Positions 27,644 through 35,979 of a DNA stretch of 53,301 bases are shown piece by piece (position 1 is the stretch's first letter; each line of letters opens with the position of its first letter). Below the pieces are notes generated by a model. That model saw only the letters and a program-made list of their open reading frames with translations. It was not told where the DNA came from and made no database searches. The DNA comes from Pseudomonadota bacterium (lineage in GTDB: Bacteria; Pseudomonadota; Gammaproteobacteria; Burkholderiales; Thiobacillaceae): NCBI GenBank assembly GCA_030653935.1, contig JAURYL010000065.1:1-53301 (forward strand). Direction: 5' to 3'. The translations under genes were made by a program, and so were the position numbers.

Positions 27644-27973
27644 ATGCTGCTCCTCGACGAATCCCGCTATCACCCGCGCCTGCTGGAAGCTGGTGGTATC
27701 GCCGTGGTCTTGTTCAGCAGCCCCGCGTGCGGCACTTGCCGGGTGGTGGAGAAACGCCTGCCGACGGCGCTTCCCGAGGGAACCCATTTGTTCAAGGTCG
27801 ATGTCCAGCGGGCCACCGGTCTGGCGCGCGCCTTCGAGATATTCCACTTGCCGACGCTGTTGCTCTACCGCGACGGCCATTTTCATGCCCGCCTGGAAAG
27901 CGAGATCAGCGCTCCCGCCTTGCGCGCGGCGATGGCGCGGGCGCTCGCCCGGCCGGCGGAGGAGGAGCCTTGA
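27644..27973 (+). CDS. Thioredoxin-like protein
   Basis: A thioredoxin-fold protein of 109 residues with the active-site motif CGTC (FSSPACGTCRVVEK) and the cis-proline segment HLPTLLLYRDG. No signal peptide is seen, so it should act in the cytoplasm in disulfide reduction. CGTC differs from the CGPC of classical thioredoxin. The gene shares four bases with the proposed TTG start of ampD. Confidence 0.82.
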   Translation: MLLLDESRYHPRLLEAGGIAVVLFSSPACGTCRVVEKRLPTALPEGTHLFKVDVQRATGLARAFEIFHLPTLLLYRDGHFHARLESEISAPALRAAMARALARPAEEEP

Positions 27974-28545
27974 CGATTTCGGATTTTGGATCTCGGATTT
28001 CGGATTGGCGCCTGGATGGCGAAGGCTGGCTATCCGGTGCGCGCCGCGTCGCTTCGCCCAATTGCGACGCGCGCCCGGAGGGCGAGGCGATTTCCCTGCT
28101 GGTGATCCACAACATCAGCCTGCCGCCGGGCCAGTTCGGTGGGCCGGGGGTCGAGCAGCTTTTCGCCAACCGCCTGAATCCGGATGAGCATCCGTATTAC
28201 GCCGCGATCCAGGGCTTGCGGGTATCCAGCCATTTTTTTATTCGCCGCGACGGTGAACTGATCCAGTTCGTGCCCTGCGGGTCACGCGCCTGGCATGCCG
28301 GTGTTTCCGTCTGGCGGGGACGCGAGCGCTGCAACGATTTTTCCATCGGGGTGGAACTGGAGGGGACGGACGATATGCCGTTCAGCGACGCGCAATACGC
28401 GGTACTGAATCACTTGCTGGAGACGTTGCGGGCGGCTTATCCGATTACCGGGGTGGCTGGGCACAGCGACATCGCCCCGGGTCGGAAGACCGATCCGGGG
28501 CCGTGTTTCGATTGGGATCGGCTCAACCGGGGATGCGCACTGTAG
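27970..28545 (+). CDS. ampD: 1,6-anhydro-N-acetylmuramyl-L-alanine amidase AmpD
   Basis: AmpD cleaves the stem peptide from anhydro-muropeptides during cell-wall recycling in the cytoplasm. The zinc ligands expected are His47 (VIHNISLPP), His165 and Asp175 (GHSDIAPGRKTDPGP), with Lys173 catalytic. TTG 27970 gives 191 residues, the family length; GGAGGAG at 27961-27967 lies very close. The first dozen codons are built from four tandem 7-base repeats (27979-28006), so the exact start is uncertain. The TAG stop is part of a GTAG-headed repeat. Confidence 0.92.
   Translation: MTISDFGSRISDWRLDGEGWLSGARRVASPNCDARPEGEAISLLVIHNISLPPGQFGGPGVEQLFANRLNPDEHPYYAAIQGLRVSSHFFIRRDGELIQFVPCGSRAWHAGVSVWRGRERCNDFSIGVELEGTDDMPFSDAQYAVLNHLLETLRAAYPITGVAGHSDIAPGRKTDPGPCFDWDRLNRGCAL
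27979..28006 (+). repeat. Four tandem heptamers in the ampD 5' end
   Basis: The units TCGGATT, TTGGATC, TCGGATT and TCGGATT follow one another directly. They encode the poorly conserved start of AmpD (residues about 4-13). Confidence 0.85.
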
Positions 28546-28598
28546 CGTCGGCGTCTCGCCGGCGTCTTGAAAAACAGCCGGCTGGAAGTCGGCGCTAC
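28542..28598. repeat. GTAG-headed palindromic repeat pair, ampD/panD junction
   Basis: The plus-strand arm begins GTAGCGTCGGCGTC and the minus-strand arm begins GTAGCGCCGACTTCC, with GCCGGC-type inner pairing. It spans the whole gap between the convergent ampD and panD, and provides the TAG stop for both genes (28543-28545 and 28597-28595). Confidence 0.87.
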
Positions 28599-28975
28599 GC
28601 CGCTTGCGCGGGGATGTGCGCTCCGATGCGCTTGATCCGGTTGGTGTCGTCGACGTAGACCAGCTTCGGCTCGAAGTTGGCCAGTTCGATTTCGTTGAAG
28701 TTGGCGTAGGTGGCGATGATCAGGATGTCGCCGACGGCGGCCTTGCGGGCGGCGGCGCCGTTCACCGAAATCATGCCGGAGCCGCGCTGGCCGCGGATGG
28801 CGTAGGTGGCGAAACGTTCGCCGTTGTTGACGTTGTAGATTTCGATCCGCTCGTATTCGCGGATGTCGGCCGCTTCCAGCAGGTTGTCGTCAATCGCGCA
28901 GGAGCCCTCGTATTCCAGCTCGGAGGCGGTGACGCGCACGCGGTGCAGCTTGGATTTGAGTAGATTGCGTTGCAT
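28595..28975 (-). CDS. panD: Aspartate 1-decarboxylase precursor
   Basis: PanD makes beta-alanine from aspartate for pantothenate. The proenzyme self-cleaves between Gly24 and Ser25 (EYEGSCAID), turning Ser25 into the pyruvoyl cofactor. At 126 residues from ATG 28975 it is full length (AKL-type start [16 protein letters not shown]). It is the last gene of a minus-strand group with panB and panC. An 80-base gap and a TATAAT box at 29012-29007 hint at its own promoter. Confidence 0.96.
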   Translation of the reverse strand: MQRNLLKSKLHRVRVTASELEYEGSCAIDDNLLEAADIREYERIEIYNVNNGERFATYAIRGQRGSGMISVNGAAARKAAVGDILIIATYANFNEIELANFEPKLVYVDDTNRIKRIGAHIPAQAA

Positions 28976-29006
28976 GGCAGGCAGGGCGAAGGACAAACGG
29001 GGCGCG

Positions 29007-29012
29007 ATTATA
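29007..29012 (-). promoter_or_regulatory. Possible -10 element for panD
   Basis: TATAAT on the minus strand, 31 bases before the panD start. The -35 region is T-rich (TTGTTG at 15 bases) and not convincing. It may add extra panD transcription to read-through from panC. Confidence 0.4.
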
Positions 29013-29054
29013 TGCCATAGTGCGCTGCAACAAAAAACCCCTCCGGGCAAGGTG

Positions 29055-29885
29055 TCAGCCCCGGGCAACCTCAATGTTGTCGATCAGCCGCGTGTTTCCG
29101 AGATGGGCGGCCGCCAGGATGGCGAGTTCGCCGGCTTCCCGCGCGGGGGGCAGCAGGGTACGCCGGTCTCGCGTGGAGAAATAATCCAGGCGCCAGCCAT
29201 GCGCGCCAAGTTCGTCGGCGGCGGCGCGCTCGATGGCGGCGAAATCGCGTTCGCCGGCGGCGATGCGCGCCGCCGCCCGCTGTAGCAGCCGGTACAAGCG
29301 CGGCGCTTCTTCACGCTCGGCGGCGCTCAGGTAGCCGTTGCGCGAGGATAGCGCCAGGCCGTCGGCGGCGCGCGTGGTCTCGGCTTCGAGGATGCGGATC
29401 GGCAGGTTGAATTGGCGCGTCATCCCCTTGAGGACGAACAACTGCTGGTAGTCCTTCTTGCCGAAGATGGCGGTCGCCGGGCGCACCATGTTGAACAGCT
29501 TTAACACCACGGTGGCGACGCCGGCGAAATGTCCGGGCCGGAAGGCGCCGCAGAGTTCGTCCGCGAGTGGTGGCAGCACCTGGAAGGTCTGTGGTTCCGG
29601 GTACATTTCGTCCGCGTCCGGCGCGAACACGATGTCGCAGCCAGCGGCTTCGAGCCGCTCGCAATCGGCCGCCAGGGTGCGCGGGTAACGCTGGAAGTCC
29701 TCGCCGGCGCCGAACTGGAGCGGGTTCACGAAGATGCTGGCGACCAGCGGCTGGCCGTGTGTCCTGATTTGCTCGACCAGCGCGATGTGTCCGGCATGCA
29801 GGTTGCCCATGGTCGGGATGAGGGCGGTCGTCGTAGCTCCAGCCAGCGCGTCGCGCAACGCGGCGACGGTGTGGATGACGCGCAT
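29055..29885 (-). CDS. panC: Pantothenate synthetase
   Basis: PanC joins pantoate and beta-alanine with ATP to give pantothenate. Signature segments: [14 protein letters not shown] with the HIGH-type motif, [13 protein letters not shown], and SSRNGYLS, the KMSKS-like loop region. The 276 residues are the family length. Its ATG overlaps the panB stop (ATGA type), so panB and panC are coupled. Confidence 0.97.
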   Translation of the reverse strand: MRVIHTVAALRDALAGATTTALIPTMGNLHAGHIALVEQIRTHGQPLVASIFVNPLQFGAGEDFQRYPRTLAADCERLEAAGCDIVFAPDADEMYPEPQTFQVLPPLADELCGAFRPGHFAGVATVVLKLFNMVRPATAIFGKKDYQQLFVLKGMTRQFNLPIRILEAETTRAADGLALSSRNGYLSAAEREEAPRLYRLLQRAAARIAAGERDFAAIERAAADELGAHGWRLDYFSTRDRRTLLPPAREAGELAILAAAHLGNTRLIDNIEVARG

Positions 29886-30667
29886 CAGAAACTGTGCTCC
29901 AGCCCCGGAAATTCGCCGGACTTCACCGAGGCGACATAGGTGCGGACGGCATTGGCGATATTCCAGGCGCCTTCCATGAAATCTTTGGCGAAGCGCGGTG
30001 GTTTGCCGGTGAGGCCGAGCAGGTCGTTGAGTACCAGGACCTGGCCGTTGCAGTGGGGGCCGGCGCCGATGCCGATGCTGGGAATGGCGAGATGTTGGGT
30101 GACTTCCTCGGCGAGCACACTGGGGATGGATTCCAGCACCAGCATTTGCGCGCCGGCGGCCTCCAGGTCTTCGGCGTCCTCGATCAGACGGGCGGCGGCG
30201 CTGCTTTCGCGGGCCTGGCTGCGGTAGCCGGTGGTGTTGACCGATTGCGGCAGCAGTCCGAGGTGGGCGCAGACTGGGATGCCGCGCTCCACCAGGAAGC
30301 GGACGCTTTCGACCATCACCGCGCCGCCTTCCAGCTTGACCATGTTGGCGCCCGCCGCGAGCAGGCGGGCGGCGCTGGCGAAGGCTTGTTGCGGGCTTTG
30401 CTGGTAGGCGCCGAAGGGCAGGTCGCCGACGATGAAGGCGCGGCCAGCGGCGCCGCGCGCCACCGCCTCGGTGTGATAGATCATCTGTTCCAGGGTCACC
30501 GGCAGGGTGGTGCTGTGTCCCTGCACGGTCATGCCCAGGGAGTCACCGACCAGCAGGATGTCGACAGCGTTGTCGGCGAGCAGGCGGGCAAAGCTGGCGT
30601 CGTAGCAGGTGAGCGCGGCGAGCTTCTCGCCTTTTTCGACGCGGGCCATTAGTTGTGGCAGGTACAT
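29885..30667 (-). CDS. panB: 3-methyl-2-oxobutanoate hydroxymethyltransferase
   Basis: PanB makes ketopantoate from 2-oxoisovalerate and 5,10-methylene-tetrahydrofolate, the first committed step to pantothenate. Segments typical of the family are LTCYDASFARLLAD, LLVGDSLGMTVQGHSTTLPVT, and KLEGG with the Mg2+-binding acidic residues. The 260 residues are complete. It follows the deoxynucleoside kinase gene after 4 bases in the same direction. Confidence 0.97.
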   Translation of the reverse strand: MYLPQLMARVEKGEKLAALTCYDASFARLLADNAVDILLVGDSLGMTVQGHSTTLPVTLEQMIYHTEAVARGAAGRAFIVGDLPFGAYQQSPQQAFASAARLLAAGANMVKLEGGAVMVESVRFLVERGIPVCAHLGLLPQSVNTTGYRSQARESSAAARLIEDAEDLEAAGAQMLVLESIPSVLAEEVTQHLAIPSIGIGAGPHCNGQVLVLNDLLGLTGKPPRFAKDFMEGAWNIANAVRTYVASVKSGEFPGLEHSF

Positions 30668-30671
30668 AGCC

Positions 30672-31310
30672 TCAGGCTCCCATGTTGAAGAATTCGCGCG
30701 CGCCGCGCATGTCGCGGATGCGTTGCACCAGCAAGTCGAAATCGCCTTCGCGTTCGGCGAAATTGAGGTGCTCGCTGTTCACGATCAAGAGCGGGGCCGC
30801 TTCGTAATGATAGAAAAATTCACTGTAGGCGCGCGCCAGTTCCCCCAGGTAACCCTCGTTCAGGGTGCGTTCGTAGGCGCGCCCGCGCTTTTTCGCGCGC
30901 TCCATCAGGGTGGCGGGGTCGGCCTGTAGGTAGATCACCAGATCGGGTGTGCTGGCCGGGGGGGCGAGGCTTTCGTGGATTTTCAGGTAGAGGCTGAGCT
31001 CGGCCGCATCGAGGGTAGCCTGGGCGAACAGCAGGTCTTTTTCCAGCATGAAATCGGCGACGCTGGTTTCGCTGGGCATCTCGCCCTGGTTCGTCCGGCG
31101 CGCCTGTTCGACGCGGGAAACCAGGAAGAACAATTGCGTCGGCAAGGCGTAGCGGCGGCGATCCTCATAGAAACGCGGCAGGAACGGGTTGTCGTCGGTT
31201 TGTTCCAGGATCAGCTCGGCGCCCGACAGTTCCGCCAGGCGGCGCGCCAGGCTGGTCTTGCCGGCGCCGATTGGGCCTTCGACGACGATATGGTGGAAGC
31301 GTTCGAGCAT
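30672..31310 (-). CDS. Deoxynucleoside kinase family protein
   Basis: A 212-residue P-loop kinase (EGPIGAGKTSLARRLAE) of the deoxyadenosine/deoxyguanosine kinase family, which salvages deoxynucleosides using ATP. The ERS-like and lid segments are VSRVEQARR and KKRGRAYERTLNEGYL. It is found between folK and panB in many betaproteobacteria. The precise substrate cannot be read from the sequence. Its start overlaps the folK stop by one base. Confidence 0.9.
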   Translation of the reverse strand: MLERFHHIVVEGPIGAGKTSLARRLAELSGAELILEQTDDNPFLPRFYEDRRRYALPTQLFFLVSRVEQARRTNQGEMPSETSVADFMLEKDLLFAQATLDAAELSLYLKIHESLAPPASTPDLVIYLQADPATLMERAKKRGRAYERTLNEGYLGELARAYSEFFYHYEAAPLLIVNSEHLNFAEREGDFDLLVQRIRDMRGAREFFNMGA

Positions 31311-31849
31311 CAGGCGACGTTCAGATCGTTATACGGCAGACGGCGCGGCACAGCCGTCGGGTCGGCCGAAGTGTCCGCGAGCAAGTCGGCCAGACACTCG
31401 GCGACGCCACCCTTGCCCGGAATCGACTGCTCCGGGGCAATCTCACGTAGCGGCAGGAGCACGAAGGCGCGTTCGCACATGCGCGGATGCGGCAGGGTGA
31501 GGCCGGATTCGTGCAAGACCAGGCCGTCATAGAGCAGCAGATCGAGATCGAGGGTGCGCGGCGCGTTTTTGAAGGCGCGGTGGCGGCCGTGGCGCGCCTC
31601 GATTTCCAGCAGCGTAGCGAGCAGCGCCCGTGGCGTCAGCCGGGTGGCGACCCGCGCGACCGCGTTGACGAAATCGGGTTGCTCCGTATAGCCCTGCGCT
31701 TTCGACAGGTACAGGCTGGAACGCGCGTCCAGGCGGGTTTCCGGCAACCGCGCCAGTTCATCGAAGGCCCGCTCGACCTGTGCCGTCGGGTCGCCGAGGT
31801 TGGCGCCCAGGGCGATGTAGGCTCGTGTCTCAGCCAAGGTCGGCTTCAC
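31310..31849 (-). CDS. folK: 6-hydroxymethyl-7,8-dihydropterin pyrophosphokinase
   Basis: FolK transfers pyrophosphate from ATP to hydroxymethyl-dihydropterin in folate synthesis. Recognised by YIALGANLGDP near the N-terminus, the central DFVNAVARV, and the signature RTLDLDLLLYDG followed by LPHPRMCERAFVLLPL. The 179 residues are slightly longer than E. coli HPPK (159), with a C-terminal tail. Its start lies inside the 3' end of pcnB by 20 bases. Confidence 0.95.
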   Translation of the reverse strand: MKPTLAETRAYIALGANLGDPTAQVERAFDELARLPETRLDARSSLYLSKAQGYTEQPDFVNAVARVATRLTPRALLATLLEIEARHGRHRAFKNAPRTLDLDLLLYDGLVLHESGLTLPHPRMCERAFVLLPLREIAPEQSIPGKGGVAECLADLLADTSADPTAVPRRLPYNDLNVA

Positions 31850-33185
31850 TTGAGGCGGCGTCGGTTGGTTTGCGGCGCTTGCGGCGTTTGCGCTTGGCGT
31901 CCGCGCTCTGGGTGGGTTGCAACATTTCCGCGCGTTCGGCTTCGCCCGCGTCCATGAAACGATCCCACCAGTCCGCCAGTTCCTGGCTGGCGTCGCCGCT
32001 TTCGGCGCGGATCAGCAGGAAGTCGTAGCAGGCGGACAGGCGCGGGTGGCTGAGCAGGCGGAACGGACGGGCGCCGCTGCGCTGTTCGAAGCGGCTCTGA
32101 AGCGACCAGATTTCCTTGATCATGCCGTCGAAGCGGCGCGGGAAGGCGAGGGCGCGGCGCTGCCGTTCCAGCACCGTGTCCATCGCCTCGTACAGCGCCG
32201 ATTGCTCGTGCAGGCCCTGGCCGCGTTTGCGTTCCAGTTCCCGCTGCATGTCGAACCAGAGCAGGCAGGCGAGCATGAAGGCGGGCGAGGTCGACTGGCC
32301 CTGGCGAATGCGTTGATCGGTGTCGTGCAGGGCGTGATGGAGGAATTTCTGCCGCGCCGGGTCGTCCAGGATGGCATCCAGCATTGGCAGCACGCCGTGA
32401 TGCAGGCCTTCCGCGCGCAACTGCTTGACCCCGCGCTCGGCATGGCCGGAGAGCAGGAGTTTCATCATTTCATCGAACAGGCGCGAAGCGGGAATGCGCG
32501 CCAGCATGGAGGCGAGCTCGGCGATGGGCGCGCGCGTGGCGGGATCGATGTGGAAATCCAGCTTGGCCGCGAAACGCGCCGCCCGCAGCATCCGCACCGG
32601 GTCTTCGCGGAAGCGTGTGGCCGGGTCGCCGATCATGCGCAGCAGTTTTTTTTGCGCGTCGGCGACGCCGCCGTGGCCATCCCAGATTTCCTGTTTCACC
32701 GGGTCGTAATAGAGGGCGTTGACGGTGAAGTCACGGCGCGCGGCATCCTCTTCCTGGGAGCCGAAGACGTTGTCGCGCAGCAGCATGCCGTCGGCGGCGG
32801 TGACCCGGCCATCGTCTTCCTCTTCTTCCACCGGCGGTGTCGCGGCGCGGAAGGTGGTGACCTCGATCAAATCCGGCCCGCAGTAGACGTGCACGATCTG
32901 GAAACGGCGGCCGATGACGCGCGAGCGGCGGAACAGATGGCGTATCTCGTCCGGCGTGGCATTGGTGGCGATGTCGAAATCCTTGGGCTCGCGCCCGAGC
33001 AGGAGATCGCGCACCGCGCCGCCCACCACGAAGGCGGCATAGCCTTCGTGCGCCAGGGTGTCGGTGACCTTGAGCGCGCAGCTATGGATCTGCTCGCGGC
33101 GGATGCCGTGCTTGGCGAGCGGCAGGAGGCGCGGCTTGGCGGCGGCTTTCTTACCTAAGACCTTGTTGATCAGGCGGCGGATCAT
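31830..33185 (-). CDS. pcnB: Poly(A) polymerase I
   Basis: PcnB adds poly(A) tails to RNA 3' ends, marking them for decay. Nucleotidyltransferase motifs: VVGGAVRDLLLG, DFDIATNATP and RRDFTVNALYYDP, then the tRNA-nucleotidyltransferase-like RNA-binding domain (GDPATRFREDPVRMLRAARF). The C-terminus is very basic (KRKRRKRRKP), normal for PcnB. At 451 residues it is complete. It heads the pcnB-folK-dNK-panBCD group on the minus strand. Confidence 0.96.
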   Translation of the reverse strand: MIRRLINKVLGKKAAAKPRLLPLAKHGIRREQIHSCALKVTDTLAHEGYAAFVVGGAVRDLLLGREPKDFDIATNATPDEIRHLFRRSRVIGRRFQIVHVYCGPDLIEVTTFRAATPPVEEEEDDGRVTAADGMLLRDNVFGSQEEDAARRDFTVNALYYDPVKQEIWDGHGGVADAQKKLLRMIGDPATRFREDPVRMLRAARFAAKLDFHIDPATRAPIAELASMLARIPASRLFDEMMKLLLSGHAERGVKQLRAEGLHHGVLPMLDAILDDPARQKFLHHALHDTDQRIRQGQSTSPAFMLACLLWFDMQRELERKRGQGLHEQSALYEAMDTVLERQRRALAFPRRFDGMIKEIWSLQSRFEQRSGARPFRLLSHPRLSACYDFLLIRAESGDASQELADWWDRFMDAGEAERAEMLQPTQSADAKRKRRKRRKPTDAASSEADLG

Positions 33186-33228
33186 CAGCGCCGGGTTCCT
33201 TACAGAATGGGGTTTCGCGAAGCGACGG

Positions 33229-33234
33229 ATTATA
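33229..33234 (-). promoter_or_regulatory. -10 element for pcnB
   Basis: TATAAT on the minus strand, 43 bases before the pcnB start. No good -35 at 17 bases. It lies back to back with the exbB promoter on the other strand. Confidence 0.5.
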
Positions 33235-33241
33235 TGCCGGC

Positions 33242-33270
33242 TTGCCCGATAGGGGCTTGCAGGCTACATT
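33242..33270 (+). promoter_or_regulatory. Probable promoter of exbB
   Basis: TTGCCC at 33242-33247 and TACATT at 33265-33270, 17 bases apart. A start near 33277 would leave a leader of about 24 bases with AGGA before the GTG of exbB. Confidence 0.5.
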
Positions 33271-33300
33271 AGCCCGCGTTCTAGGGAGCTCAGGAATATC

Positions 33301-33906
33301 GTGTTAGCACTCATCGAAGCCGCCGGCTGGCCCATCTGGCCGCTGATCATTGCCTCCATCCTGGCCCTGGCCATCATATTCGAGCGTTTCTATACGCTAC
33401 GCCAGCAGTTGGTCGCGCCTCTGGGTCTACTCGACCAGACCATCGACAATTTGCGCCGCCACGGCGCCAATGCCGACGTGCTGCGCGCGCTCACGGAGAA
33501 TTCCGCGCTTGGCCGCATTCTCGCCGCCGGAGTGCGCAACATCAGCGCCAGCCGCGAGGTGATGAAGGAGTCCCTGGAGGAGTCCGGACGCGCGGTTGGC
33601 CATGAACTGGAACGCTATCTCACCACCCTCGGCACCATCGCCACGGTGGCGCCGTTGCTGGGCTTGCTTGGCACGGTGGTCGGCATGATCGAAATCTTTG
33701 GCTCGCAGACGCCCACCGGCGGCAACCCGGCGGCACTCGCGCACGGTATTTCGGTGGCCCTGTACAACACCGCTTTCGGCCTCATCGTCGCCATTCCCAG
33801 CATGATCTTCTATCGTTATTTCCGTGGCCGGGTCGATGCCTTCCTGGCGGAAATGGAACAACAGGCGATCAAGCTGGTGGAAATCGCTCACGGCGAGCGT
33901 AAATGA
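33301..33906 (+). CDS. exbB: MotA/TolQ/ExbB family proton channel protein
   Basis: A 201-residue inner-membrane protein with three transmembrane segments (about 8-28, 108-130 and 152-175) and the conserved TVAPLLGLLGTVVGMI motif. It forms the proton channel that energises an outer-membrane system via TonB or TolA. It pairs with the following ExbD/TolR-type protein and lies directly before lpxK, the arrangement usual for ExbB in betaproteobacteria. GTG start. No TonB or receptor gene is nearby. Confidence 0.92.
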   Translation: MLALIEAAGWPIWPLIIASILALAIIFERFYTLRQQLVAPLGLLDQTIDNLRRHGANADVLRALTENSALGRILAAGVRNISASREVMKESLEESGRAVGHELERYLTTLGTIATVAPLLGLLGTVVGMIEIFGSQTPTGGNPAALAHGISVALYNTAFGLIVAIPSMIFYRYFRGRVDAFLAEMEQQAIKLVEIAHGERK

Positions 33907-34325
33907 ACTTCAAGGGCAACCGCCGCCGCGACGATCCGGAGATCAATCTGATTCCTCTGATCGACGTGCTGCTGGTGATCCTTATCTTCCTCATGGTGAC
34001 CACCACCTACGCGCGTTTCTCCGAGTTGCAGATCAACCTGCCGGAGGCTCAGGGAGACAGCGCCAAGGAGATGCCGACGCAGATCACCGTGAATGTCGAT
34101 GAGCGCGGCAGTTATGCGGTCAATAGCCGCGGCATCGCCTTCTCCGGGGTCGAGTCGCTGGTGGAGGCCATGAAAACGGCGGCCGGCGCTCAGGCCGATC
34201 CGGTCATCGTCATTTCCGCCGACGCCAATGCCAGCCACCAATCGGTGGTGCGCGTCATGGATGCCGCCCGACGCGCGGGTTACCCGCGTGTGACTTTCGT
34301 GACGCAAAGCTCGGCCCAGGAGTGA
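33903..34325 (+). CDS. exbD: ExbD/TolR family protein
   Basis: A 140-residue protein with one N-terminal membrane helix (EINLIPLIDVLLVILIFLMV) holding the conserved Asp of the proton path, and a periplasmic domain. It overlaps exbB by 4 bases, so the ExbB-ExbD complex is made from one message, and overlaps lpxK by 4 bases. Confidence 0.93.
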   Translation: MNFKGNRRRDDPEINLIPLIDVLLVILIFLMVTTTYARFSELQINLPEAQGDSAKEMPTQITVNVDERGSYAVNSRGIAFSGVESLVEAMKTAAGAQADPVIVISADANASHQSVVRVMDAARRAGYPRVTFVTQSSAQE

Positions 34326-35326
34326 AAGCTTTCCTGGAGCGCTGCTGGTACGGCGACTGCCGTTATCGTTTCCCGCTGCTTCTCCTTAGCCAGTTTTTTT
34401 TCCTTCTGCTGACCCTGCGCCGCCTGGCCTACCGCGCCGGCTTGTTGAAAACGCGACGCCTGCCGGTGCCGGTCATCGTGGTCGGCAATCTGAGCGTCGG
34501 CGGCAGCGGCAAGACGCCGCTCACCCTGCGCATCGCGCAATGGCTGACGGAATTGGGCTATCACCCCGGCATCATCAGTCGCGGCTATGGTGGTCATGCC
34601 CGCGCGCCCATGCTGGTGCGGGCGGACAGCGATCCGGCGATGGTCGGCGACGAGCCGCTGCTGCTGGCCCGGCGCGCCGCCTGCCCGGTCTGGATCGGGC
34701 GCAAACGCGCCGAGGCCGGCCGCCAGTTGCTGGCTGCCCATCCCGGGGTCGATGTGCTCGTCACCGACGACGGTTTGCAGCACTACGCGCTGGCGCGCGA
34801 CATGGAAATCGTCGTGGTCGATGGGGTGCGCGGCTTCGGCAATGGCCGTCTGCTGCCGGCCGGCCCCCTGCGCGAGCCGTTGGGACGCCTCGCCACGGTG
34901 GACGCGGCCGTGGTCAACGGCGGCGATCCGGACGATTTCATTTTGCTGCCCCCCAGTTTCGCCATGCGCCTGCGCGGCGCGACCTTCCGCAATCTGCTCG
35001 ATCCCGCACGCACCGCGGTGGCGGCCGATTTTGCCGGGCGCGAAATCCACGCCCTGGCCGGTATCGGCCATCCACAGCGTTTTTTCGAGCACCTGGCGCA
35101 GCTGGGTGTGCTCGCCATTCCCCTCGCTTTCCCTGATCATCACGTCTACACGGCGAGTGACCTACCCGGCGGCACCCTTCTCATGACCGAGAAGGACGCG
35201 GTCAAATGCGCCGACTTCGCTTCCCCGGATGCCTGGTTTCTCGCGGTTGACGCTGAACTGGAGCCGGGGCTAAAAACCCTCATTGATCACACACTCAAGG
35301 TTTGTCATGGATCCAAAACTGCTTGA
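34322..35326 (+). CDS. lpxK: Tetraacyldisaccharide 4'-kinase LpxK
   Basis: LpxK phosphorylates the 4' position of the lipid A precursor at the inner membrane. An N-terminal membrane helix (about 15-35) is followed by the P-loop [14 protein letters not shown] and the conserved ISRGYGG and [12 protein letters not shown] segments. GTG start in the exbD stop. At 334 residues it is complete. Confidence 0.96.
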   Translation: MKAFLERCWYGDCRYRFPLLLLSQFFFLLLTLRRLAYRAGLLKTRRLPVPVIVVGNLSVGGSGKTPLTLRIAQWLTELGYHPGIISRGYGGHARAPMLVRADSDPAMVGDEPLLLARRAACPVWIGRKRAEAGRQLLAAHPGVDVLVTDDGLQHYALARDMEIVVVDGVRGFGNGRLLPAGPLREPLGRLATVDAAVVNGGDPDDFILLPPSFAMRLRGATFRNLLDPARTAVAADFAGREIHALAGIGHPQRFFEHLAQLGVLAIPLAFPDHHVYTASDLPGGTLLMTEKDAVKCADFASPDAWFLAVDAELEPGLKTLIDHTLKVCHGSKTA

Positions 35327-35483
35327 AATACTTGTCTGCCCCCTGTGTAAAGGCCCGCTCACGCACCAGAACGGCGAATTGATCTGCAAGGCCGACCGGC
35401 TCGCCTTCCCCATACGTGACGGCATTCCCGTCATGCTGGAATCGGAAGCGCGACGCCTGGCCGAGACCGAAGAAATCGCCTGA
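35307..35483 (+). CDS. Trm112 family protein (YcaR-like)
   Basis: A 58-residue protein of the Trm112/YcaR family, with CPLCKGPL at the N-terminus and the [11 protein letters not shown] signature. It usually sits between lpxK and kdsB; here kdsB is missing and fliJ follows. The start lies within the last 20 bases of lpxK. Confidence 0.9.
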   Translation: MDPKLLEILVCPLCKGPLTHQNGELICKADRLAFPIRDGIPVMLESEARRLAETEEIA

Positions 35484-35489
35484 GTCCCG

Positions 35490-35939
35490 ATGCCGGCGCG
35501 CTTTCCGCTGCAATCCCTGCTGGATCATGCCCGGCACCGCATGGAAGCGGCGGAGCGCCTACTGCGCATCCTGAAAAACAAGGAAGACAGCGCGCGCCAA
35601 CGGCAAGAGGAACTGGCCGGCTACAAATGCGACTACCAGCAACGCCTGGCCGATCGGGCCGGCGAGCAGGGTATGGAAATCCACCTCCTGCGCGACTATC
35701 ACGCCTTCCTCGGCAAACTCGACGTCGCCATTCGCCACCAGGAAAAGGAAGTCGCCCAGGCGATCACGCACTGGCAAAGCGCGCATGACAACTGGCTCAC
35801 CCTGCGCCAGAAGGTGAAAGCCTACGAGACCCTGGCCGAACGCCACCGCGACCAGGAGCGCCGGCGTGAGGATAAGCGCGACCAACGGATCACCGACGAG
35901 CAGGCCGCCCGCCGGCATGTGCCGAAAGCGGTGCTCTGA
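35490..35939 (+). CDS. fliJ: Flagellar FliJ-like protein
   Basis: A 149-residue, highly charged, all-helical protein that opens with FPLQSLLDHARHRMEAAERL and forms a long coiled coil. This is the FliJ pattern, the flagellar export stalk protein related to the F1 gamma subunit and acting with FliI and FliH. No other flagellar gene is in the window, which is unusual since fliJ normally follows fliI. The assignment rests on the N-terminal pattern and length; another short coiled-coil protein cannot be fully excluded. Confidence 0.72.
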   Translation: MPARFPLQSLLDHARHRMEAAERLLRILKNKEDSARQRQEELAGYKCDYQQRLADRAGEQGMEIHLLRDYHAFLGKLDVAIRHQEKEVAQAITHWQSAHDNWLTLRQKVKAYETLAERHRDQERRREDKRDQRITDEQAARRHVPKAVL

Positions 35940-35971
35940 AGTGTTGGGGACAAGGCTGGTTCGTGATGGGT

Positions 35972-35979
35972 TTCGCTAT
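35972..35979 (+). repeat. Left target-site duplication of the insertion sequence
   Basis: TTCGCTAT at 35972-35979 is repeated at 37061-37068. Eight bases is the usual duplication for IS1595-type elements. One extra T on each side also matches, so a 9-base duplication is possible. Confidence 0.8.
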
